A DNA stretch of 64,000 bases from an uncultured Clostridia bacterium (lineage in GTDB: Bacteria > Bacillota > Clostridia > Lachnospirales > Anaerotignaceae), in contig CABSIK010000001.1 of NCBI GenBank assembly GCA_902477755.1, positions 62,001 to 126,000 on the forward strand, read 5' to 3'. The notes beneath the pieces are model-generated. The model did not search any database and had not been told where the DNA came from. It saw only the letters and a program-made list of their open reading frames with translations. The translations under genes were made by a program, and so were the position numbers. Positions 56,705 through 64,000 of this stretch are shown one piece after another (position 1 is the stretch's first letter; every line of letters begins with the position of its first letter).

Positions 56705-58321
56705 ATGAGTATTACATATGAACGAAAAGTCCAAGTCATTCCGCCGAAGATCAATATCAATACAACGAAGAAACAGGAAGTAAAACGAATCCATGTTGCC
56801 GCATACTGCAGAGTCAGTACTGCACAAGAAGACCAGGAAACCAGCTATGAAGCACAAGTGGCATATTTCACCAAGCTGATTACAGAAAACCCCAGTTGGC
56901 AGTTAGCAGGGATTTATGCCGATGACGGTATCTCTGGAACGGATATGAAAAAAAGGGATAACTTCAATGCCATGATGGAAAGATGCCTGCAAAAGGACGG
57001 AGATATTGACCTGATCCTAACAAAATCCATCAGTCGATTTGCCAGAAATACCGTAGACTGCCTGTCCTGTATTCGAAAGCTGAAAGAACGAAATATCGCT
57101 ATCTACTTTGAGAAAGAGCATATCAATACACTGGAATCCATAGGAGAACTGCTGATTACCATACTCAGTAGCCAAGCCCAGGAAGAAAGCAGAAATATCA
57201 GTGAAAACGTAAAATGGGGATTAAAACGAAAGTATGAAAAAGGAGAGATGCTGGTCAGAAGAATGTTTGGATATGGAAAAGGCACAGACGGGCAGCTACA
57301 TATCATACCAGAAGAAGCAGAAATAGTCCGCTTGATTTACGGAAAATATCTGGAAGGGGAAAGTCTGAACAGTATTGCCCGCATACTGAAAGAAAAGGGT
57401 ATCAAAACAATCAGGGGCAATACAGAATGGAACGTGAATTCAATTCGAACAATCCTGATTAATGAAAAGTATATTGGTGATGCCATGGCACAAAAGACCT
57501 TTACAATAGATTATTTGACTAAAACACGAAAAGAGAATCAAGGGGAGCTTCAAAAATATTATTTGGAAAATGCGCATGAAGCGATCATACCAAGAGAAGT
57601 ATTCTATAAAGTCCAGGAAGAGCTGCACCAACGAGCAAATTTATATAAGAAATCCAGCAAAAAGGAAACGGAATCAAAGGGTAAGCATAGCGGAAAATAT
57701 GCCTTATCCAAGATTACCATTTGCAAAGAGTGCGGATGTGAGTACCGCAGACAAATCTGGTCTAAGTACGGGGAAAAGAAAGCCGTATGGAGATGTGAAA
57801 ACAGACTGAGAAATGGGACAAGATACTGTAAGGACTCCCCAACCATAGAGGAAAATGTATTACATAGGGCAGTTTTACACGCCATCAATCAAGTGCTGGA
57901 AAACAAAGGTGACTTCGTTTAGACATTCAGAAAAAATGTAGTCACAGCTCTGACACATGGCACAGAGGATTCGGAATATGCTGAAGAAAAGAAAAACTTG
58001 CAGAAGGCTATGGCAGAGCTGATACAACAGCAAGCCCAGCAGAACGGCGATGAAACCGCCTTTGAGGAACGCTGTCAAGCGATCACAGAACAGATAGAAG
58101 CGCTGGAAATGAAGCAGATCAAAGTAGCAAGTAGAGGTGAGAAGAGCAGAAAGATGAAAGATATCGAGGATTTTATAGACAAAACAAACTGCGTACTGAC
58201 AGAATACGACGATAAGCTGGTGCGCCAGCTGATTCAGAATATCAACGTGGTAAATGCAAGGAAGATAGAGGTAGTATTCAAGTCAGGAATTACAGTTGTA
58301 GAAATGCTTCCGGAATATTAA
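56705..58321 (+). pseudogene. Large serine recombinase interrupted by an in-frame amber codon
   Basis: The 538-codon frame encodes a full large serine recombinase: catalytic YCRVSTAQEDQETS (Ser near residue 40), a recombinase domain with FGYGKG and SLNSIARILKEKGI, a zinc ribbon C-x2-C…C, and a coiled-coil end. TAG at 57920-57922 splits it within GDFV-stop-TFRKN, where Gln would fit (CAG to TAG). Truncation removes the coiled-coil tail but leaves catalytic and zinc domains, so partial activity is possible. ATG at 56705 follows AAAGGGTG at 11-bp spacing. Confidence 0.8.
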
Positions 58322-58342
58322 ATATGTGATGAAGGAGAAAAA

Positions 58343-58379
58343 GTTGGTGGTTGTTTCCAAGTTGTAAATAACCACCAAC
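58343..58379 (+). terminator. Hairpin after the recombinase
   Basis: GTTGGTGGTT at 58343-58352 pairs perfectly with AACCACCAAC at 58370-58379. A strong T run is lacking. A promoter-like TTGATT near 58397 with CAAAAT follows; the same arrangement recurs at 61353-61440. Confidence 0.6.
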
Positions 58380-58553
58380 AAATGTATCAAGTTTTTGATT
58401 TTGTATAAGACCATATGGCAAAATGATGAGCACAGATTAAGATAAGGCATATTTTGGGTATAAATATCTGAATTGGATTCAAAGTTTATAAATAATTAAG
58501 TTGACTTGATATGCGATGTTTGTTAAATTGAAATAAAAAGGGGGCGTGATTTT

Positions 58554-59339
58554 ATGAAAAAACGAGCTGTTGTTTTTGTATTGTCTGCTACCATGGTTTT
58601 TGGAATGTTTTCTTCAACATATGCAGCAGACTCTATTCAAGTAAAGGTAGATGGTGCAAATATTGAATTTGATGTACCACCACAAATCGTGAATAATCGA
58701 ACTATGGTGCCTATGAGAGCAATATTCGAAAAACTTCAGGCAGAAGTTCAATGGGATGATGCGACAAAAACAATTATTGCCAAAAGAGGAACAACAATAA
58801 TTCGGATTAAAATAGGCGACAATATATTATATGTCAATAATAAACCAGTTACATTAGATTCGCCAGCTCAAGTGATTCAAGGAAGAACAATGGTTCCAGT
58901 TAGAGCCATCTCAGAAAGTTTTTGTTTAGAGGTTGAATGGGATTGGGATAGTAAAATCGTACTAATTCGTGAATTAAAGCCATCCGAAGTTATGCATAAC
59001 GCATATAATTATATTGTAGCGGACATTTGGAATGAAGGATTTTGTAATATAGAGCACTATTTATATAATGGTACGGATTCTGTAGGTGAACCATTAGATA
59101 TCAAGAAGACTCTTGATGATTTAAAAATGAATTTTGAAAAGAAAGCTAGTTATGATGCGTATTTTGAGAATTTAGATACATTTTATGGAGAAATTAAAAA
59201 TAGTTGGTCAAATCTTTCTAAGGAAACAGATAGACTTTATAATGAAGTAATCACTCATGAAATAAAACCTGGAGTGGAGGCTGATTTTTTTAATACTGTG
59301 CAATTTTGTGAATATAGGGACTATTTTGGTGATTTATAA
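58554..59339 (+). CDS. Secreted copper-amine-oxidase-like stalk protein
   Basis: This 261-residue protein has a signal peptide (YAA near residue 25) and two stalk-type halves (RTMVPMRAIFEKLQAEVQWDDATKTI and RTMVPVRAISESFCLEVEWDWDSK). A C-terminal helical domain of about 120 residues follows, without a recognised family. ATG at 58554 follows AAAGGGGGCG. It is the same domain type as the proteins at 33665 and 34506, near the other end of the island. Confidence 0.78.
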   Translation: MKKRAVVFVLSATMVFGMFSSTYAADSIQVKVDGANIEFDVPPQIVNNRTMVPMRAIFEKLQAEVQWDDATKTIIAKRGTTIIRIKIGDNILYVNNKPVTLDSPAQVIQGRTMVPVRAISESFCLEVEWDWDSKIVLIRELKPSEVMHNAYNYIVADIWNEGFCNIEHYLYNGTDSVGEPLDIKKTLDDLKMNFEKKASYDAYFENLDTFYGEIKNSWSNLSKETDRLYNEVITHEIKPGVEADFFNTVQFCEYRDYFGDL

Positions 59340-59396
59340 TTTCCATTAGTTTTTATAGACTAAAATCAAAAAATGTTAGCAAAGAGGTGTATAGCA

Positions 59397-59625
59397 ATGA
59401 AGACTATTTTAAAAATTACATTTTTAATTTTCTTATTTCCTGTTATGGTCATTTATAATCTAGTAAAATCGGCATAAAAACAAGTATGAGAAAAAATCAG
59501 CTATTTATCAAGATATACAAGTAACTATATATGATAAAGAATTGACTACATCAAATGAACCATTTATCCATAATAGGATTATTTATCTTCCATTTCATGA
59601 TGTTATAATTATTTTGAATATAAAT
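59397..59625 (+). pseudogene. Broken stalk-domain gene
   Basis: A 26-codon frame from 59397, with a ribosome site AAAGAGGTG, encodes a signal/membrane segment and stops at 59477. The next frame encodes KELTTSNEPFIHNRIIYLPFHDV, a copper-amine-oxidase-like stalk start. An A-rich slip site lies between. It is probably a decayed member of the local surface-protein set. Confidence 0.6.
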
Positions 59626-59644
59626 AACAGGAGGTGTTCCAACT

Positions 59645-59884
59645 ATGTTAGATAACGCTAAAATAACAAAAATAGATGAGCTGGAATTTGCTGTATTTTG
59701 TATTGAAAATATTGCCATCAGGTTGGGAAAAAATGCCGAAGAAATTTATCAGATGTTGACTGAAAAAAGTGATATTTTAAATAGCTATATCATACCAGAG
59801 TATGAGATGCTTCATACACAAAGTAAGGACTATATTGTAGATGATATTATCAGCTTGATGGAAGAAAGGGGTATTCAATTATGA
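59645..59884 (+). CDS. DUF3791 protein, putative antitoxin 1
   Basis: This 79-residue helical protein matches DUF3791 (FAVFCIENIAIRLGKNAEEIYQML, then YEMLHTQSKDYIVDDI). It overlaps the DUF3990 gene by 4 bp. DUF3791 proteins occur next to DUF3990 genes and are predicted antitoxins or partners. ATG at 59645 follows AGGAGGTG. Confidence 0.75.
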   Translation: MLDNAKITKIDELEFAVFCIENIAIRLGKNAEEIYQMLTEKSDILNSYIIPEYEMLHTQSKDYIVDDIISLMEERGIQL

Positions 59885-60354
59885 TTTTATATCATGGCTC
59901 CTATCTAGAGATTCAAAATCCAGATTTAGTACATTCCAGAAAAAATGTTGATTTTGGATGTGGCTTTTACACAACGCCTCTTTACGATCAGGCAGTGAAG
60001 TGGTGTGAAAAATTCAAGCGCCGTGGCAAAAGAGGAATTGTTTCTCGTTATATCTTTGATGAAAAGGCTTATCAGGAACTTAAGATTTTGAAATTCGAAA
60101 ATTATTCCGAAGAATGGCTTGACTTCATTTTGAAATGCAGAACTGGAAATGATACGACAGATTATGATATTGTGATTGGTGGTGTTGCCAATGACAAGGT
60201 ATTTAATACCGTCGAACTTTATTTTGATAACCTGATAGAGAAAGGTGAAGCCATTCGCCGCCTGCGCTATGAAAAGCCTAATTTACAAATATGTTTTCGA
60301 ACACAGAAAGTGCTTGATGAATATCTGCACTATGAAGGGAGTGAACAGATTTGA
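59881..60354 (+). CDS. DUF3990 protein, putative ADP-ribosyltransferase-like toxin
   Basis: This 157-residue protein matches DUF3990. Early motifs LYHGSYLEI and DFGCGFYTTPLYDQAVKW resemble the His- and Tyr-bearing NAD-binding motifs of ADP-ribosyltransferase folds, and a late NTVELYFDN could hold the acidic residue. I infer a toxin that modifies a host target with ADP-ribose; the activity is not proven. It is tightly coupled to DUF3791 genes on both sides by 4-bp overlaps. Confidence 0.75.
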   Translation: MILYHGSYLEIQNPDLVHSRKNVDFGCGFYTTPLYDQAVKWCEKFKRRGKRGIVSRYIFDEKAYQELKILKFENYSEEWLDFILKCRTGNDTTDYDIVIGGVANDKVFNTVELYFDNLIEKGEAIRRLRYEKPNLQICFRTQKVLDEYLHYEGSEQI

Positions 60355-60560
60355 CCGCCAACCCCATTTTATTGCAAAAAAAATATGCTCGAATTATCGA
60401 GCGTTTTTCGGAAAAAGAAAACCTATCTTTAGATGATGCCTTAAGTTTTTTTTATCGTTCAACTGTTTATCGACTAATTAGTGAAGGGGTGTCTGATCTG
60501 CACTGTATGAGCGATGAATATCTTACGGAAGAACTGATTTCTGAATATAAAGAGAAATAA
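60351..60560 (+). CDS. DUF3791 protein, putative antitoxin 2
   Basis: This 69-residue protein (SLDDALSFFYRSTVYRLISEGVSDLHCMSDEYLTEEL) belongs to the same helical DUF3791 class. It starts with TTG at 60351 overlapping the DUF3990 stop, which points to translational coupling. It forms the third gene of a compact three-gene module. Confidence 0.7.
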   Translation: MTANPILLQKKYARIIERFSEKENLSLDDALSFFYRSTVYRLISEGVSDLHCMSDEYLTEELISEYKEK

Positions 60561-60893
60561 ATCCAGCTCAGTATAAGCCAATTTTTCACCAATCACACAT
60601 TACAATGTTTGTGTTTAAAAATCTATAGAAGTTTGTAACGATTGATGATCTGTTATGGACTTCTTTTTATTAGGTGCTTTAGCTTAATAAACATGGACTA
60701 TAGTCAATAAAGTAGACAAAATTATTAGAATTAGGAAAAATCGGAAATAAGTGTCAAGCTAATACTTTGATTAAAAATATATTAGTCAAGTTATTGGACG
60801 GAATATATCCTGAATATGAGATATGAGTATTTTATTTGAATTATTAAAGACGCAATACGAAAAGGTTAACATTATTACATAATGAAAAGAAAA

Positions 60894-60937
60894 AAATCTG
60901 GAATGGCAAGAGTAAACACCCATTCCAGATTTTTTTG
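60894..60937. terminator. Strong terminator before the right repeat
   Basis: AAATCTGGAATGG at 60894-60906 pairs perfectly with CCATTCCAGATTT at 60920-60932, and a T run follows. The region 60561-60893 shows no gene. Confidence 0.85.
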
Positions 60938-61039
60938 TTTCCACTATATTTAGAGAAACAATGAGCAACACTTTTTAAAAAATACCCCTACGCCAAGGGG
61001 CAACCAGCTTCATCAGGCATACTTTTTATGAAATCAAGA

Positions 61040-61119
61040 TGGGATGAGTGATCAAAATAGATGACATAGCCGAAAGACGAGTAAAATCAAGGCTTTCAGT
61101 GGTTTTTGAGGGTGATTTT
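61040..61119 (+). repeat. Right copy of the 80-bp direct repeat (putative attachment site)
   Basis: It repeats the last four codons of yebC (W-D-E-stop) and the following flank with about 7 differences over 80 bp, identical over 61040-61072. What precedes it is unrelated to yebC, so it is a transplanted or left-over copy marking the island edge. Confidence 0.75.
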
Positions 61120-61932
61120 TTGTTTGATGCGGTTACTGGGAAGGAAACATGACATCATTGAGCGAGAAGGAACTGGACACATACACAAAATTTTTTATGA
61201 GTCACAGAAGTTTACAAAAGAAGAAATTAAAGAAACAGCAGTGACGGGCATCAAGTGTCTACTTTTTTAATATAGATCACCTCGAAAATAAAGGTGGCAT
61301 TCAAACCTGAAATTGCAATTGAGAAGACATTGTAAACAATAGTAGAGAAAACGTTAGCGGTGGTTTTAAAGTTGAAAAAGCCACTAACACATGCATTTTT
61401 TTTTGATTTTGTACTGGGCTATGTGGTAGAATAATGAACATGAGTGTATTCATGGCATATATAACAGTAAAAAGCAATATTCAATTAACATCCAGGTGGA
61501 GTTATAAAAATATTTTAAATGATGCTTTCATGATTTATTGATGTGAATGTTTCAATAAAACAAATAATGAATTTGATATAAATATATTGATGGAAACAGT
61601 AAGAATACCTGCAGAAGATAAATAGCCGTGTTTTCAAAATTTTATGTGTTTTTTGGAGCCTTTTCAATTTTGAAGCAAACAGTTCTGAATATGGCTTGAA
61701 AATAAAAATGACCATAAATGTCTAGTTCAAAGGTGTATAAGGTTTTAGGCATTTCATGAAGCAATTTTTGCATCTACAAAGAAATACCACTGTCAAAAGA
61801 AATATATTATAAAAATAAACAGATCTATGAAATGTATATTAAATCAGGTGTACAGATTGGCTAAGGAAGGAATAAACAAGAAAAGAGTGATAGTTTGGGA
61901 TAGGAAAACAAATAAAACAAAATTGTATCAAG
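61120..61932. other. Non-coding region with mobile-element debris
   Basis: No intact gene was found. Positions 61353-61440 repeat the hairpin and promoter found after the recombinase at 58343-58425. TTGATT at 61403-61408 and TAGAAT at 61427-61432 (18-bp spacing) could be an active promoter with no gene behind it. The remainder is AT-rich. Confidence 0.45.
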
Positions 61933-62817
61933 ATGGAAAGTGTATTTGCAATTAAACAATGGGAAGCAGTACAGAAATCTTTAGCAAAAACAACAGGTAT
62001 GGCAATTATTATGGTGGATTATAAAGGAAAACCGCTCAGTCAGCATAGTTGTTGTTGTGATTTTTGTCGAAAAATACGTCAGGATAATATATTAGGGCAA
62101 TATTGCGAAAAATGTGACTCTCGTGGTGGTGCAGAGGCTGTGCGCGAAAATCGTCCATACATTTATGAATGTTGTTTTGGCTTGATTGATGTTGCAATTC
62201 CAATTGTATTTCACGATACTTATTTAGGTGCGGTTATGATTGGGCAGGTGAAATCAGAAGACAGTCAGATTGAAAAAATATGTACTTTGCCAGACAATAA
62301 AGCTATTGCAGAACGCTTGCAAAAATACCAAGCAGAATTCCAAGCAGTACCTAAAATGGATTATGCACAAATACACATGATTTCTTATATGCTTTATGAT
62401 ATTTGCAATTATATTATTGTACAAGAAAATGAAAAGCAGTATCCGAGCGAAGACAGTCCAAACGAAAAAGCAATGATACATCAAGAAAATAAAATCATTG
62501 CCAAAGCAAAAGATTATATTGCAAAGGAATTGGAGCATGTTACTTTGCAGGACACGGCCCAATATTGTAATGTCAGTACCAGCTATTTGAGTCGATTGTT
62601 TGTCAAAGAAACAGGAGAGAAATTTTCCATTTATGTGACATGTAGAAAAATGGAACAGGCAAAAGAATGGTTAGAAACAACAGATATGTCAATAAGCAAC
62701 ATAGGATATGCACTAGGATTCAATGAAACTGGATATTTTATCAAGACATTTAAGAAAGATACGGGTATGACACCGGGAATGTATCGAAAATGTCGTGCCA
62801 ATATGTGTAAAAAATAA
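61933..62817 (+). CDS. AraC-family regulator with PocR sensor domain
   Basis: This 294-residue protein has an N-terminal PocR ligand-binding domain (about residues 8-165) with a cysteine-rich part (HSCCCDFCRKIR, then CEKCDSRGG). A C-terminal AraC double helix-turn-helix (about 190-290) has YCNVSTSYLSRLFVKETGEKFS and SISNIGYALGFNETGYFIKTFKK. PocR domains sense small diols or similar compounds in propanediol and glycerol regulation. It lies 153 bp before a glycerol dehydrogenase gene on the same strand and is its probable activator. The ribosome site before 61933 is weak. Confidence 0.88.
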   Translation: MESVFAIKQWEAVQKSLAKTTGMAIIMVDYKGKPLSQHSCCCDFCRKIRQDNILGQYCEKCDSRGGAEAVRENRPYIYECCFGLIDVAIPIVFHDTYLGAVMIGQVKSEDSQIEKICTLPDNKAIAERLQKYQAEFQAVPKMDYAQIHMISYMLYDICNYIIVQENEKQYPSEDSPNEKAMIHQENKIIAKAKDYIAKELEHVTLQDTAQYCNVSTSYLSRLFVKETGEKFSIYVTCRKMEQAKEWLETTDMSISNIGYALGFNETGYFIKTFKKDTGMTPGMYRKCRANMCKK

Positions 62818-62924
62818 CTGATTTGTCAAAAAAGTATTATTTTTTCATCAAATGTCAAAATATTACTATTTAAATTTATAAAAAGAGTGTATTGAATCAC
62901 ACTGTATTTGGATGAATTTTATAT

Positions 62925-62930
62925 TATAAT
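62925..62930 (+). promoter_or_regulatory. -10 element for glycerol dehydrogenase
   Basis: TATAAT at 62925-62930 has no good -35 box at 16-18 bp, which fits a promoter that needs an activator such as the AraC/PocR protein upstream. Confidence 0.45.
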
Positions 62931-62970
62931 GCTTTCAACGAAAAAATTCATAAAAACGGAGGGGAATTTC

Positions 62971-64000
62971 ATGAGAAAAGCATTTATTTGTCCAACAAAA
63001 TATGTACAGGGTGAGGATGAGATTTTAAATTTGGGATATTTTGTGCAAACATATGGCACTTCTGCGCTGTTGATTGCACATTCTGATGATGTAAATCGTG
63101 TAAAAAATAAATTAGATGAAACTGCAAAGAAATTCAACATTCAGTTTGTGGAAAGTGGTTTCCATGGCGAATGCTCTCGTCAGGAAGTGGCACGTCTGCA
63201 ACAACTGGCAAAAGAAACCAATTGCAGTTGTACCATCGGTTTGGGCGGCGGCAAAGCCATTGATACTGCAAAATGTGTAGCGGAAGGCGAAGCACTGATT
63301 ATTGTGCCTACAATCGCAGCCACAGACGCCCCCACCAGTCATTCCGCTGTATTGTATACACCAGAAGGTGCTTTTGACGATTACGCATATTTTAAGCAAA
63401 GTCCTAGCGTAATCTTGATTGACACAACTGTCATTGCAAATGCACCAGTACGTTTCTTGGTTTCTGGCATGGGGGATGCATTATCTACCTATTTTGAAGC
63501 AAGAGCAAACGTACAATCTTTTACAAAAGTCAATGCAGGTCTGCCTTGCGGATACAGAGAAGGCTTCTGTGGAGAAGCAAAAGGCACAAAAGCGGCTTTT
63601 GCATTAGCTACTTTATGTTATGAATCTTTGCTGGAAGATGGATTAAAGGCAAAAATGGCATGCGAAAATCATGTTGTAACACCTGCATTGGAAAATATTA
63701 TTGAAACAAATATTCTGCTTTCTGGTCTTGGTTTTGAAAGCGGCGGTCTGGCAGCGGCACATGCCATTCATGATGGTTTGACTATTCTGGAAGGCACACA
63801 CAAATATTTCCATGGCGAAAAAGTGGCATTTGGTACCATCGCACAGCTTGCGCTGGAAAACGCACCTATGGAAGAGATGCTGGAAGTTCTGAACTTCTGT
63901 CAATCCGTTGGTCTACCTGTTTGCTTAGAAGATATTGGTGTAGACAGCATTACAGAGGAAGAACTCATGGAAGTTGCGAAAAAAGCATGCATTCCTGAAG
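62971..64000 (+). CDS. gldA: Glycerol dehydrogenase (partial, cut by window end)
   Basis: The frame from ATG 62971 (ACGGAGGGG upstream) runs 343 codons to the window edge, so about 20 residues are missing. It shows the NAD-site GLGGGKAIDTAK, PTIAATDAPTSHSAV, and zinc ligands in GMGDALSTYFEAR, AAAHAIHDGL and HGEKVAFG, all typical of family III iron/zinc alcohol dehydrogenases of the GldA type. It oxidises glycerol to dihydroxyacetone with NAD+, or the reverse. The upstream PocR/AraC gene is the likely regulator. Confidence 0.93.
   Translation, partial: MRKAFICPTKYVQGEDEILNLGYFVQTYGTSALLIAHSDDVNRVKNKLDETAKKFNIQFVESGFHGECSRQEVARLQQLAKETNCSCTIGLGGGKAIDTAKCVAEGEALIIVPTIAATDAPTSHSAVLYTPEGAFDDYAYFKQSPSVILIDTTVIANAPVRFLVSGMGDALSTYFEARANVQSFTKVNAGLPCGYREGFCGEAKGTKAAFALATLCYESLLEDGLKAKMACENHVVTPALENIIETNILLSGLGFESGGLAAAHAIHDGLTILEGTHKYFHGEKVAFGTIAQLALENAPMEEMLEVLNFCQSVGLPVCLEDIGVDSITEEELMEVAKKACIPE

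Noticed and set aside
45946..58321. Island uses TAG as a sense codon throughout
   Set aside because: The DUF2971 gene ends in TAG, and amber codons in the IS256 remnant replace residues other than Gln. Decay explains the data better, though suppression was kept as a testable point.

Overview
The window looks like chromosome of a low-GC, spore-forming anaerobic Clostridium-class bacterium. A gut Lachnospiraceae or Anaerotignum-like genome is my best guess, and it is an inference. The evidence is SpoVAA/SpoVAB and SpoIID-domain genes, a CIRCE-controlled clpB, strong AGGAGG ribosome sites, and Firmicutes-type operons. No rRNA or canonical tRNA gene was seen.

Layout, left part (core-like, 1-32.2 kb). 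173-6317 is an RNA-repair locus: two WYL-domain proteins, then four tandem tRNA-like structured RNA elements with a 92-bp period (2427-2795), a Ro60-like TROVE/vWA protein, the RNA ligase RtcB and a predicted nucleotidyltransferase. This is the most unusual system in the window. 6471-12975 holds a SpoIID-domain protein, three small unknown genes, queA, rarA, a small membrane-anchored protein and spoVAA-spoVAB. 13215-22334 is a sugar-uptake and catabolism operon: ROK regulator, lipoprotein/ATPase/permease ABC transporter, xylulokinase, a DUF4867 protein and a fucose/arabinose-isomerase-like enzyme. Then come a TPR membrane protein, clpB, a 59-residue protein on the minus strand, a YigZ-family gene, a divergent unit (LysR regulator against DUF819 transporter plus N-acyl-D-amino-acid deacylase), and yebC.

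Middle part (accessory, 32.2-61.1 kb). An 80-bp sequence covering the last four codons of yebC and its downstream flank (32169-32248) recurs at 61040-61119; the first 33 bp are identical. The roughly 29 kb between them is AT-rich and littered with broken genes. It carries a Crp/Fnr regulator, several surface proteins with copper-amine-oxidase-like (stalk) domains, a 1466-residue LRR/Big/SLH surface protein, a decayed IS256-type element, a HipA-like kinase, a type I restriction-modification system whose hsdR has an amber stop, unknown defence-type genes including DUF2971, two damaged serine recombinases, and a DUF3791-DUF3990-DUF3791 set resembling toxin-antitoxin modules. It looks like an integrated and decaying mobile island, or several stacked ones, at the 3' end of yebC.

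Right end (61.1-64.0 kb). A non-coding stretch with element remnants is followed by an AraC regulator with a PocR sensor domain and a glycerol dehydrogenase gene cut by the window edge.
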